A stretch of DNA of 64,000 nt, taken from Odoribacter lunatus. GTDB lineage: Bacteria > Bacteroidota > Bacteroidia > Bacteroidales > Marinifilaceae. Positions 1-8,199 of this stretch are shown here, one piece after another. The translations under genes and the position numbers were made by a program. Positions within the stretch are counted from its first letter, which is position 1, and each line of letters begins with the position of its first letter. Where the stretch lies: NCBI RefSeq assembly GCF_943193135.1, contig NZ_CALPCZ010000007.1, positions 32,483 through 96,482 of the forward strand, read 5' to 3'. Below the pieces are notes generated by a model. It saw nothing but the letters and a program-made list of their open reading frames with translations, did no database searches and was not told where the DNA came from.

Positions 1-48
1 TACCCTTCTCGGAATTATTATTAATTTCGCAGCGTAAAATAAATCCTT

Positions 49-1317
49 ATGAACATATACAAATTCGGCGGGGCATCCGTACGGGACGCCCAAAGCATTA
101 AAAACATCCTCAACATTCTCAACAGCCAAAAGAACAATCTTATCATCGTCGTTTCCGCCATGGGAAAAATGACGGATGCCCTGGAGGCTCTTTGCAACAG
201 CTACTTTTATAAAACGAGCGACCTGCAACAAGCCCTACAACACATAAAAGATTTTCATTTCCACATCATCGGAGAACTTTTCGGTGAGAATAACGACACC
301 GTACTTACAAAAGTAAACGCACTCTTCGATAACCTCCAGGCAATCCTCAACACAGAGCCCTCCCTGTGTTACGATTATGAATACGACCGCATCATCAGTT
401 TCGGAGAACTTCTCTCTACTACTATTATAGGCTGTTATCTGGAAAAGCAAGGCAGAAAGGCAAAATTCATCGACATCCGAAAATGCCTCAAAACAGACCA
501 GAATTACCGCAACGCTAACGTGGATTTGACACTGTCCGCTCAACTCTGCCAAAAGACATTCACATTCCAGGACACATTCATGTATATCACGCAGGGATTC
601 ATTGCCGGTACCTCCACCAACCAAACGACCACGCTCGGACGCGAAGGTTCCGACTACACGGCAGCCCTCCTCGCCAATCTTCTCGACGCTGAAAACGTGA
701 CCATCTGGAAAGACGTTCCGGGCATCATGAGCGCCGACCCGAAAATATACCAAGACACGAAAATCATATCCAGACTGTCTTACAAAGAAGCCATCGAGCT
801 TTCGCACTGCGGAGCCAAAGTCATACACCCCAAAACGATAAAACCGATTCAGAATAAAAAGATACCTTTATATGTAAAATCTTTTTTGCATCCGGAAGCA
901 CCGGGGTCCGTCATCAGGGAATTTGACGAAAAACTGAAGCTGCCACCTATTTATATAGACAAAAATGACCAGCTTCTGCTCACGCTTACTCCGCGGGACT
1001 TCTCCTTTATCGCCGAAGAAAAACTAAGCGCCATATTCGCCACGCTCGCGAAATACCGGCTGAAACTGAATCTGATGCAGAACTCGGCTATCAGCTTCTC
1101 CTTTTGCATCGACCACAACGAAGCCGTCTTCCAAAACTTCATCAACGAACTGAAAGCAGAGTATGAAATCCTTTATAATAAGGATGCACGTTTAATCACC
1201 ATCCGGCACTACGACGAAGACATCGTCCGCCAGCTGACGCAAGACAAAAATATTCTCGTCGAGCAGCGCAGCCGTCTCACGGCCCGTTTCGTCGTATCGG
1301 AAAAAGAAGAAAAATAA
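49..1317 (+). CDS. lysC: Monofunctional aspartate kinase
   Basis: Phosphorylates L-aspartate with ATP, the first step toward lysine, methionine, threonine and diaminopimelate. The N-terminus has the family signature KFGGASV (residues 5-11). The nucleotide-binding segment around residues 193-205 reads GREGSDYTAALLAN, and VIHPKT follows near 258. The last ~110 residues are the expected ACT-type regulatory region. At 422 aa it matches stand-alone aspartokinases and carries no homoserine dehydrogenase domain. It starts at ATG 49; a weak promoter-like TAATTTCG lies at 22-29. No partner gene is adjacent, and no terminator is evident before the repeat array downstream. Confidence 0.92.
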   Translation: MNIYKFGGASVRDAQSIKNILNILNSQKNNLIIVVSAMGKMTDALEALCNSYFYKTSDLQQALQHIKDFHFHIIGELFGENNDTVLTKVNALFDNLQAILNTEPSLCYDYEYDRIISFGELLSTTIIGCYLEKQGRKAKFIDIRKCLKTDQNYRNANVDLTLSAQLCQKTFTFQDTFMYITQGFIAGTSTNQTTTLGREGSDYTAALLANLLDAENVTIWKDVPGIMSADPKIYQDTKIISRLSYKEAIELSHCGAKVIHPKTIKPIQNKKIPLYVKSFLHPEAPGSVIREFDEKLKLPPIYIDKNDQLLLTLTPRDFSFIAEEKLSAIFATLAKYRLKLNLMQNSAISFSFCIDHNEAVFQNFINELKAEYEILYNKDARLITIRHYDEDIVRQLTQDKNILVEQRSRLTARFVVSEKEEK

Positions 1318-1322
1318 ATAAA

Positions 1323-1519
1323 AACGTGCCATTTCTTGTCCGCACGTCATGCCCAACAGGAAATAACGTTCGGTTATTTTGCCGCACGTTATAAATTACT
1401 ATATTTGACGTGCCATAAAATCGAGGCACGTTAAGAAACAGTTACAAATGACGTGCGGACAAAAAGCAACACGTCATAACCAGCTATAGATGACGTGCAG
1501 ACAAAAAGCGGCACGTCAT
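1323..1519. repeat. Array of ten ACGT sites forming five 42-bp repeat units
   Basis: ACGT cores occur at 1324, 1344, 1366, 1386, 1408, 1428, 1451, 1471, 1493 and 1513. Spacing alternates 20 and 22 (once 23) bp, so each unit of about 42 bp is four helical turns. Within each unit the two sites face each other as an inverted repeat; the best copies are ATGACGTG/CACGTCAT (1448-1477) and ATGACGTGC/GCACGTCAT (1490-1519). Units 4 and 5 share the spacer core GACAAAAAGC. The array ends 14 bp before the start of the HTH gene at 1534 and contains that gene's probable promoter. A multi-site operator for a cooperatively binding protein is the simplest reading. Confidence 0.85.
1379..1407 (+). promoter_or_regulatory. 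Bacteroidetes-type promoter of the HTH gene
   Basis: TTG at 1379-1381 and TATATTTG (TAnnTTTG consensus) at 1400-1407, separated by 18 bp. The -7 element fits exactly between the ACGT sites at 1386 and 1408, so proteins bound to the array would contact or block RNA polymerase. Confidence 0.6.
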
Positions 1520-1533
1520 AAACTATAAAGAAC

Positions 1534-1992
1534 ATGGAAAAACAACCCGTATTTAAACAATTCCCTCCGGAAGACATCTACGCCGGCATCGTATTCAAAG
1601 GTCCCGACCTCGTCATCCCCCACAAAACCGTTTACTGCGAGATACAATCCCGGCAAACCGGTATCGAACTGCTCGACAGATTCATCAAAGACCTGAACTC
1701 CCACGGCCACCATTATCCGCAATGGTACGCCCGCAGGCTCGGCCTGCACACCCAGTATTTCGGCCCCACCATCACAACCCTTACCGGCCTCCCCTGCTCT
1801 GCCTTCATAGACAAGTACCTCTTGCTTTTCATCACCGACCTTCTCTCCCAGACCGATGATAACATCAGTGAAATAGCCCACCGTGCCGGATTTCCCCGCC
1901 CAAGCGAACTCAGCCAATTCCTCCAACGAGTATGCAGGCAGACACCTTCGCAGCTCCGGCACAATTCCCGAAAGCGTCCCGCCCACCCATAA
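1534..1992 (+). CDS. Small protein with C-terminal AraC-type helix-turn-helix
   Basis: A 152-aa protein. The C-terminal half (about residues 85-147) resembles an AraC/XylS DNA-binding domain: a first helix pair around DNISEIAHRAGFPRPSELSQ followed by a tail like QRVCRQTPSQLRH, matching the second HTH and the usual 'TPxxYR' ending. The N-terminal ~80 residues match no ligand-binding domain I recognise. ATG at 1534 directly follows the 42-bp repeat array and a TAnnTTTG promoter, so autoregulation through the array is a reasonable inference. It is unusually short for the family (250-300 aa) but shows no sign of being broken. Confidence 0.7.
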   Translation: MEKQPVFKQFPPEDIYAGIVFKGPDLVIPHKTVYCEIQSRQTGIELLDRFIKDLNSHGHHYPQWYARRLGLHTQYFGPTITTLTGLPCSAFIDKYLLLFITDLLSQTDDNISEIAHRAGFPRPSELSQFLQRVCRQTPSQLRHNSRKRPAHP

Positions 1993-2016
1993 TAAAATTA
2001 TGACAACCTCCCGCGC

Positions 2017-2049
2017 TTGATAAAAATTCCGCCAAAAAACATATATTTG
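2017..2049 (+). promoter_or_regulatory. ileS promoter
   Basis: TTG at 2017-2019 and TATATTTG at 2042-2049, 22 bp apart. The 5' leader would be about 25 nt before ATG 2080. This argues against starting ileS at TTG 2017, which is part of the promoter. Confidence 0.65.
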
Positions 2050-2079
2050 CACTCTATAAAAAATAAAAGCGAAAATCGT

Positions 2080-5000
2080 ATGAGCAACAAATTTCCCGAA
2101 TACAAAGGTTTAAACCTATCCCAAATCAACAAAGACATCCTCAAAGTCTGGGAGCAGAACAATACTTTCGAGATGAGTTTGAAAACCCGCGAAGGCCACC
2201 CCGCCTTCATCTTCTTTGAAGGACCGCCTTCCGCCAACGGGATGCCCGGCATACACCACGTCATGGCTCGTACGCTCAAAGATGTCATCTGCCGCTACAA
2301 AACCTTGCAGGGATTTCAGGTAGAACGCAAAGCCGGATGGGACACCCACGGGCTGCCTGTCGAACTCGGCGTTGAGAAAAAACTCGGCATTACCAAAGAA
2401 GCCATCGGCAAGACCATCAGTGTCGCCGATTACAACAAAGAATGCCGCTCCGACGTCATGAAATTCACCAAAGAATGGGAAGACCTCACTAAAAAAATGG
2501 GATACTGGGTTGATATGCAAAACCCTTACATCACATACGACAATCGCTACATCGAAACCCTTTGGTTCCTGTTGAAAAAACTATACGACAACGGATTTCT
2601 TTACAAAGGTTACACCATACAACCCTACTCACCGGCAGCCGGAACCGGTTTAAGTACCCACGAACTGAATCAGCCGGGCTGCTACCGTGACGTAAAAGAC
2701 ACCACGTGCGTTGCCCAATTCAAAGTCATCCGCGACGAAAAATCCGAAAAGCTCTTCGCCGACAACGACGACGTTTACTTCATCGCCTGGACGACTACCC
2801 CGTGGACTCTGCCTTCCAATACCGCGCTCGCAGTAGGTCCCAACATCACATACTACGTTGTAAAAACCTACAATCCTTATACCTATCAGCCCGTCACCGT
2901 CATTCTGGCAAAAGACCGCTTCACCGCCTATTTCAACCCGAAAGCCGAAGGCATCGCGCTAGCGGATTACAAAGAAGGCGACAAACTCATCCCCTACGTA
3001 AAAGTAGGTGAATTCAAAGGCACGGAACTCGAAGGAATCAGCTATGAGCAACTCCTGCCCTGGATGAAAGTGGACGGCAACGCCTTCCGCGTTATCCTCG
3101 GAGACTACGTAAGCACGGAAGACGGAACCGGAATCGTACACATCGCTCCCACCTTCGGAGCCGACGACGACCGCGTAGCCAAAATAGCCGGCATCGCTCC
3201 CATGCTTCTGACCGATAAAGACGGAAACAGACAGCCGATGGTAGACAAACAAGGACGCCTCTTCCGCCTAGAAGACCTCGACCCCGAATTTGTGCGCACA
3301 CATGTAAACACAGACCTATATAAAGAATACGCCGGGCGATTTGTCAAAAACGCTTACGACCCGACGCTGACCGAAGAGGATGCCACGCTCGACGTAGACC
3401 TCTCCGTCATGCTCAAAAAAGAAAACAAAGCCTTCAAAGTCGAAAAACACGTCCACAATTACCCGCACTGCTGGCGTACGGACAAACCCGTCCTATACTA
3501 TCCGCTCGACTCCTGGTTTATCAAAACCACTGCCGTGCGCGACCGGATGATTGAACTCAATAAAACTATTAACTGGAAACCCACCAGCACCGGTGAAGGA
3601 CGCTTCGGCAAATGGCTCGAAAACCTCGTAGACTGGAACCTCTCGCGTTCCCGCTACTGGGGGACACCACTGCCAATCTGGATTAGTGAAGACGGCAGCG
3701 AACAAAAGTGCATCGGTTCCGTCGCCGAACTGATTCAGGAAATCGAAAAATCGGTACAAGCCGGATTCATGAAAGAAAATCCGTACAAAAACTTTACCGT
3801 CGGCGACAACTCCAAAGAAAATTACGACCGAATCGACCTGCATCGCCCTTATGTAGACGACATCATCCTCGTCTCCTCCAAAGGCGAAAAAATGATACGC
3901 GAAAAAGACCTTATCGACGTATGGTTTGACTCCGGAGCCATGCCCTACGCACAGCTCCACTACCCGTTCGAGCACAAAGAAGACATCGAAGCGCACCACC
4001 GCTTCCCTGCTGACTTTATCGCCGAAGGCGTCGACCAAACACGCGGATGGTTCTTCACCCTCCACGCTATCGCCACCATGGCATTCGACTCAGTTGCCTT
4101 CAAAAATATCATCTCCAACGGCCTCGTACTGGATGCCAAAGGAAACAAAATGTCCAAACGCCTGGGTAATGCCGTAGACCCCTTCGCTACTATTGAAGAG
4201 TTCGGCTCCGACCCTTTGCGGTGGTACATGATTACCAACGCGCAACCGTGGGATAACCTCAAATTCGACGTCGCCGGCGTAGACGAAGTAAAACGCAAAT
4301 TCTTCGGAACCCTATACAATACATACGGATTCTTCGCCCTCTACGCTAACGTAGACAACTTCCGCTACTCCGAAAAAGAAGTAGCCATCGAAGACCGACC
4401 GGAAATAGACCGCTGGATTCTATCCCTGTTAAACTCATTAATCATAGAGGTTACCGAAGCATACGAAAAATACGAGCCTACCCGTGCAGGACGCGCCATT
4501 CAGGATTTCGTTATCGAAAACCTGTCCAATTGGTACGTACGCCTTTCCCGTAAAAGATACTGGGGAGGAGACTACTCACAGGACAAAATATCCGCTTACC
4601 AGACACTTTACACCTGTCTTGAAACGGTTGCCCTGTTATCCGCACCGATAGCACCTTTCTACATGGAACAGCTCTTCTGCGATCTGAACAGCGTCTCCGG
4701 CAAACATCAGGGAAGCGTTCATCTTGCCACATTCCCCATCGCCGACGAAAAGATGATAAATAAACAATTGGAAGAAAAGATGCAATTGGCACAACAAATC
4801 TCTTCCATGGTATTGGGCTTGCGAAGAAAAGTGCAAATCCGCGTACGCCAGCCGCTCAGCAAAATCATGATTCCGCTGATGAACGACCAGCTTAAGGAAC
4901 AGATTGAAGCCGTTAAAAATATCATCCTGTCGGAAATCAATGTAAAAGAAATCGAATACATCACCGATACCACGGGCGTGCTGATTAAGAAGATTAAACC

Positions 5001-5505
5001 TAATTTCAAAACTCTGGGACCCCTATACGGGAAATACATGAAGCAAATTTCCACCGCTTTCTCGGAAATGAACCAAACGGACATCTTCCAATTCGAGAAA
5101 AACGGAGAATACATCATTAATCTCGGAGAAGAAACCATTACTTTAGGGCTTGAAGACGCCGAAATCATATCGGAAGATATTCCCGGCTGGTTAGTTGCTA
5201 ACGAAGGCAAAGTAACCGTTGCCCTCGATATTAACATCACCCAGGAGTTAAAAGAAGAAGGTATCGCACGGGAATTTATCAACCGCATCCAAAACCTGCG
5301 GAAGGAAAGCGATTTCGACGTTACCGATAAAATCAATCTCTATATCGGCAGACATCCGGAGATCGACGAAGCCATTGAACACTTCTCCGCTTACATTGCC
5401 AGCCAGGTACTCGCGGAAAATATCGAATTGGCCGACCGTATCGAAAACGGGAAAGAAGTGGAAATTGATGAAATCAAAACCCTAATAAAAATTGAAAAAC
5501 TGTAA
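2080..5505 (+). CDS. ileS: Isoleucyl-tRNA synthetase
   Basis: Class I synthetase that charges tRNA-Ile and edits valine. The ATP-site HIGH region appears as GMPGIHHVMAR near residues 55-62, a variant I associate with the eukaryote-like IleRS group; KMSKR lies near residue 688. Between them is a large CP1 editing insert. The C-terminal ~400 residues are the anticodon-binding domain. Length is 1141 aa from ATG 2080. The frame stays open to TTG 2017, but those codons overlap the promoter and the product MSNKFPEYKG... looks like a natural N-terminus. No T-box is expected in this phylum and none is seen. Confidence 0.95.
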   Translation: MSNKFPEYKGLNLSQINKDILKVWEQNNTFEMSLKTREGHPAFIFFEGPPSANGMPGIHHVMARTLKDVICRYKTLQGFQVERKAGWDTHGLPVELGVEKKLGITKEAIGKTISVADYNKECRSDVMKFTKEWEDLTKKMGYWVDMQNPYITYDNRYIETLWFLLKKLYDNGFLYKGYTIQPYSPAAGTGLSTHELNQPGCYRDVKDTTCVAQFKVIRDEKSEKLFADNDDVYFIAWTTTPWTLPSNTALAVGPNITYYVVKTYNPYTYQPVTVILAKDRFTAYFNPKAEGIALADYKEGDKLIPYVKVGEFKGTELEGISYEQLLPWMKVDGNAFRVILGDYVSTEDGTGIVHIAPTFGADDDRVAKIAGIAPMLLTDKDGNRQPMVDKQGRLFRLEDLDPEFVRTHVNTDLYKEYAGRFVKNAYDPTLTEEDATLDVDLSVMLKKENKAFKVEKHVHNYPHCWRTDKPVLYYPLDSWFIKTTAVRDRMIELNKTINWKPTSTGEGRFGKWLENLVDWNLSRSRYWGTPLPIWISEDGSEQKCIGSVAELIQEIEKSVQAGFMKENPYKNFTVGDNSKENYDRIDLHRPYVDDIILVSSKGEKMIREKDLIDVWFDSGAMPYAQLHYPFEHKEDIEAHHRFPADFIAEGVDQTRGWFFTLHAIATMAFDSVAFKNIISNGLVLDAKGNKMSKRLGNAVDPFATIEEFGSDPLRWYMITNAQPWDNLKFDVAGVDEVKRKFFGTLYNTYGFFALYANVDNFRYSEKEVAIEDRPEIDRWILSLLNSLIIEVTEAYEKYEPTRAGRAIQDFVIENLSNWYVRLSRKRYWGGDYSQDKISAYQTLYTCLETVALLSAPIAPFYMEQLFCDLNSVSGKHQGSVHLATFPIADEKMINKQLEEKMQLAQQISSMVLGLRRKVQIRVRQPLSKIMIPLMNDQLKEQIEAVKNIILSEINVKEIEYITDTTGVLIKKIKPNFKTLGPLYGKYMKQISTAFSEMNQTDIFQFEKNGEYIINLGEETITLGLEDAEIISEDIPGWLVANEGKVTVALDINITQELKEEGIAREFINRIQNLRKESDFDVTDKINLYIGRHPEIDEAIEHFSAYIASQVLAENIELADRIENGKEVEIDEIKTLIKIEKL

Positions 5506-5558
5506 CTTAGCCATGCCAAAAAGAGTATGAGTTACACATCAACAATACACTAAAAACT

Positions 5559-5939
5559 ATGTCAGAAAAAACAAGATATTCAGATGAAGAGCTTCAGGAA
5601 TTCAAAGAATTGATTCTTGAAAAGCTCGAAAAAGCCAGAAGAGACTACGATACGTTGAAAGCGACTCTCTCCGGAAGCGACGGAAACGACATCGCAGACA
5701 CGTCTCCCACGTTCAAAGTACTGGAAGAAGGAGCTTCCGTCCTCTCTAAAGAAGAAGCGGGACGTCTGGCACAAAGACAAGCTAAATTTATTTCACACTT
5801 GGAAGCTGCATTGGTCAGAGTGGAAAATAAAACCTACGGGATATGCCGGGCAACGGGAAAACTTATCTCCAAAGAGAGATTGCGTGCCGTTCCCCACGCA
5901 ACCCTCAGTATGGAAGCAAAAGAAGGAAATAACGCATGA
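5559..5939 (+). CDS. TraR/DksA-family protein with degenerate zinc finger
   Basis: 126 aa: an N-terminal coiled-coil-like half (residues 8-90) followed by the TraR/DksA C-terminal fold with YGICRATGKLI at 93-103 and RLRAVPHATLS after it. DksA acts with ppGpp in the RNA polymerase secondary channel. The canonical four zinc cysteines are reduced to one (Cys96); the positions where partners are expected carry T, H/A and S. Similar cysteine-poor forms occur in Bacteroidetes as far as I know, so it is probably functional without zinc. The acidic N-terminal half contains SGSDGNDIADTSP at the region corresponding to the coiled-coil tip. Its stop overlaps the lspA start (ATGA), so the two are co-transcribed. 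Confidence 0.85.
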   Translation: MSEKTRYSDEELQEFKELILEKLEKARRDYDTLKATLSGSDGNDIADTSPTFKVLEEGASVLSKEEAGRLAQRQAKFISHLEAALVRVENKTYGICRATGKLISKERLRAVPHATLSMEAKEGNNA

Positions 5940-6553
5940 GCTTACGGAATAAACTGTGCTTTTTTATCCTCGGTCTACTCATCCTCGACCAAGTCGTTAA
6001 AATTTGGATAAAGACACACATGATGATTGGAGACGAAATCAATGTGTTGGGTGATTGGTTTAAAATCCATTTCATTGAAAACAACGGCATGGCTTTCGGC
6101 ATGGGGTCCGAAAACGGGAAATTCGGAAAAATCCTGCTCAGCGTCTTTCGCATCGGAGCTGTCGCCGCCATCGGCTGGTACATCTCTAAACTCCTGAAAG
6201 ATAAAGCCCCTGTCGGAGTTATTTTCTCCTTTGCGCTCATCTTTTGCGGCGCTATCGGGAATATCTTCGACAGTATGTTTTACGGACTTCTTTTCAACGA
6301 CAGCAATATGCAAATTGCCACATTTCTCCCCGAAGACGGCGGATATGCCCCTTTTCTGCAAGGCAAAGTTGTAGATATGCTCTACTTTCCCCTCTTTACG
6401 GGATTCATGCCGGACTGGGTTCCCATTTGGGGAGGAGAGTACTGTGAATTTTTTCGTCCTGTATTCAACCTCGCCGATTCATATATTACCATCGGCGTAA
6501 TATTACTTATCCTCTTTCACAGAAGTTTCTTTTCCGATAAAAAAGAGGTATGA
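5936..6553 (+). CDS. lspA: Lipoprotein signal peptidase (signal peptidase II)
   Basis: Inner-membrane aspartyl protease that cleaves the signal peptide of prolipoproteins after lipidation. Four hydrophobic segments are visible, together with the conserved ENNGMAFGM near residue 45-53, GAIGNIFDSM near 101-110, and FNLADSYI near 178, which holds the second catalytic aspartate (the first is in NIFD). At 205 aa it is about 35-40 residues longer than proteobacterial LspA; the extra length lies in the periplasmic stretch before the last helix and contains EDGGYAPFLQG. It overlaps the dksA-like gene by 4 bp. No clear terminator lies before the convergent gene at 6671. Confidence 0.95.
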   Translation: MSLRNKLCFFILGLLILDQVVKIWIKTHMMIGDEINVLGDWFKIHFIENNGMAFGMGSENGKFGKILLSVFRIGAVAAIGWYISKLLKDKAPVGVIFSFALIFCGAIGNIFDSMFYGLLFNDSNMQIATFLPEDGGYAPFLQGKVVDMLYFPLFTGFMPDWVPIWGGEYCEFFRPVFNLADSYITIGVILLILFHRSFFSDKKEV

Positions 6554-6670
6554 GATATTCCGTAACATCCGGTCTGCCTGGAATAAATTAATACAGGTAT
6601 TATTTCTGCTTCCATGATACCATCCCGCAACGCCACCGCATTCCGTGTTTGTCCTCATTACGGGAAAAAA

Positions 6671-7363
6671 TTACCCCGCGAGTGATTTCAAATAAGCATC
6701 ATACATATCCAGTATCCAAGCCACATCTGTTTTGGCTTCTTTTTTATGCTCCTTGCCTTCCACTCCTTTAAACCAATTTTTATAATACTCTTTCAAGCCC
6801 GGCTTTTTGTCTTTCAACAAGACACTGTTTACCAGCATATAAGTATATACAATATCTCCCTCTTCTCCTTCATCATGGAAACGGATTCCATAATAAGTTC
6901 TTAACGTACGCCGAGTTCCTCTTCCGTCTGTGGTGACATCCCAGGCTTTCCACCAATATACGGTGGCGTTTTCTCCTACTTTTTCCACACACATCAAGCG
7001 CCGAACCGTATTGTAACGATTTGCGATAGAGGGCAAAGCAAGTTGATGCGCTTCCCAGCGGATACCGTCCGGATTATCCTCGTATTTTTCCGTATAGTCG
7101 ATACTTTGCACATCATCGGCCGTATATTTCAACGTCTCTTTGGCATCTGGAGTGGGAGTCATCTTAAATGAATAATTACTCTTTTTGAAATGGGAAGATT
7201 CAGCATGCCATCCTCTTTTCACGTATCCTTCGACTTTCTCACCTGAAGTCAATGTTACAATAACATGCCGATATTCCTGGTCTTTCGTTTTTTGAGCATC
7301 AGCCTGACGCGTTCCACCCAATATACTCAAGGCAAGCACACTCCAAAATAAAACACTTTTCAT
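6671..7363 (-). CDS. Exported protein of unknown function
   Basis: 230 aa with a cleavable signal peptide (residues 1-23, hydrophobic core FWSVLALSIL, cleavage likely after ADA). The mature part starts with a LTSGEKVEGYVKRGW segment, a short beta motif that resembles LKNGRTVEFKGRDRL in the neighbour at 7386, so the two may be distant paralogues. It has no cysteine pair or lipobox and no recognised enzyme motif. It lies 22 bp after the neighbouring gene and is probably in the same transcript. Function unknown; periplasmic location inferred. Confidence 0.75.
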   Translation of the reverse strand: MKSVLFWSVLALSILGGTRQADAQKTKDQEYRHVIVTLTSGEKVEGYVKRGWHAESSHFKKSNYSFKMTPTPDAKETLKYTADDVQSIDYTEKYEDNPDGIRWEAHQLALPSIANRYNTVRRLMCVEKVGENATVYWWKAWDVTTDGRGTRRTLRTYYGIRFHDEGEEGDIVYTYMLVNSVLLKDKKPGLKEYYKNWFKGVEGKEHKKEAKTDVAWILDMYDAYLKSLAG

Positions 7364-7385
7364 CGTTATATATTTAAATGATTAA

Positions 7386-8000
7386 TTAATTCCGTGGTCT
7401 ATACTCCCTCAATAACAAAACAGTTTTTCCCTGCCATGTATCGGAACGGCGAATACTCTCACACAATTCCGCATCATCAGAAACATAGTAACAAAGTTTC
7501 TCGCGAAAAGTTTTTCCCGTCCTGGATTTGGTCTTCCCAAGAAAATAATATTCATTTTCTCCCTGCTTCCGTAAATAATATTTGACTTTCGACCGACTGA
7601 AAATACCACGTCTCTGATAGATATTAATCCCTCCGTTCGTAGCTACACCATAGCCCTTTTTAGAATATATATAGGCAGCAATATATGGTGTTTCAAAATA
7701 GATCCACATCCACCCGACCGAAGAGGTAGGAAGAAATTTCCGTCGATATTCCGGCGTCCGTGCATGCCAACAAATGACCGAATCTACTTCTTCGATCGGA
7801 TACACTTCTTTCTGTTTTGTTTTGGCAAAGGCATCACGCATCCCTTTTATATCCCGATGTTTCCGAGGGATATCAAGCCTATCGCGTCCTTTAAATTCGA
7901 CAGTTCTCCCATTTTTCAAATAAATGACTCCTTCAACCAAGGAAGTTGCCCGCACCGGATACATCACGACACACAGTAAAATTAAGAATATAAACTTCAT
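7386..8000 (-). CDS. Exported protein of unknown function
   Basis: 204 aa with a signal peptide (residues 1-18, FLILLCVVMYPV), then VIYLKNGRTVEFKGRDRL and a beta-rich basic remainder with many Tyr/Lys/Arg. It has the same overall plan as the gene at 6671 (signal peptide, then a 'G-x-x-V-x-G' strand pair) and precedes it in a likely two-gene operon. A minus-strand -7 element TATTTTTG lies at 8023-8030, giving a leader of about 20 nt. No known family recognised. Confidence 0.75.
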   Translation of the reverse strand: MKFIFLILLCVVMYPVRATSLVEGVIYLKNGRTVEFKGRDRLDIPRKHRDIKGMRDAFAKTKQKEVYPIEEVDSVICWHARTPEYRRKFLPTSSVGWMWIYFETPYIAAYIYSKKGYGVATNGGINIYQRRGIFSRSKVKYYLRKQGENEYYFLGKTKSRTGKTFREKLCYYVSDDAELCESIRRSDTWQGKTVLLLREYRPRN

Positions 8001-8167
8001 TTAACGTTCAATAAAATATTTTCAAAAATAAAAATTTACTCCCAAAAACATCCGTTTTTATTGTTTTTTCATCATTCCCCTTTTATTTTCAATGTCTTTA
8101 TAAGCCTTCATCTGCCAAATAAAAAAGTGAAAATCCAACCTATGATAAAAGTTTAAAGTTTTTTTCG

Positions 8168-8175
8168 TAGGTTTG
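8168..8175 (+). promoter_or_regulatory. topA promoter -7 element
   Basis: TAGGTTTG at 8168-8175 matches TAnnTTTG, 24 bp before ATG 8200. No clean TTG is seen about 20 bp upstream, so this is a partial match. It shows that the TTG at 8173, in frame with topA, is promoter rather than start codon. Confidence 0.5.
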
Positions 8176-8199
8176 CACCCTGATTTTGATAAAAATATA

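Noticed and set aside
235..828. 197-codon minus-strand frame inside aspartokinase
   Set aside because: Fully antisense to a well-conserved gene and rich in repeated F/V/E pattern typical of a shadow of GC-biased codons; no promoter.
1323..1519. CRISPR array
   Set aside because: Units are degenerate, 42-bp periodic and palindromic inside, without identical repeats or unique spacers, and no cas genes lie nearby.
2017..2079. N-terminal extension of IleRS from TTG 2017
   Set aside because: The bases form the promoter (TTG and TATATTTG); the product starts naturally at ATG 2080.
6589..6602. Short palindrome TAATAC-AG-GTATTA after lspA
   Set aside because: Only six AT-rich pairs and no T-run; too weak for a terminator call.
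8173..8199. N-terminal extension of TopA from TTG 8173
   Set aside because: TTG lies in the -7 element; ATG 8200 gives the standard MIENLVIVESPAKA start.
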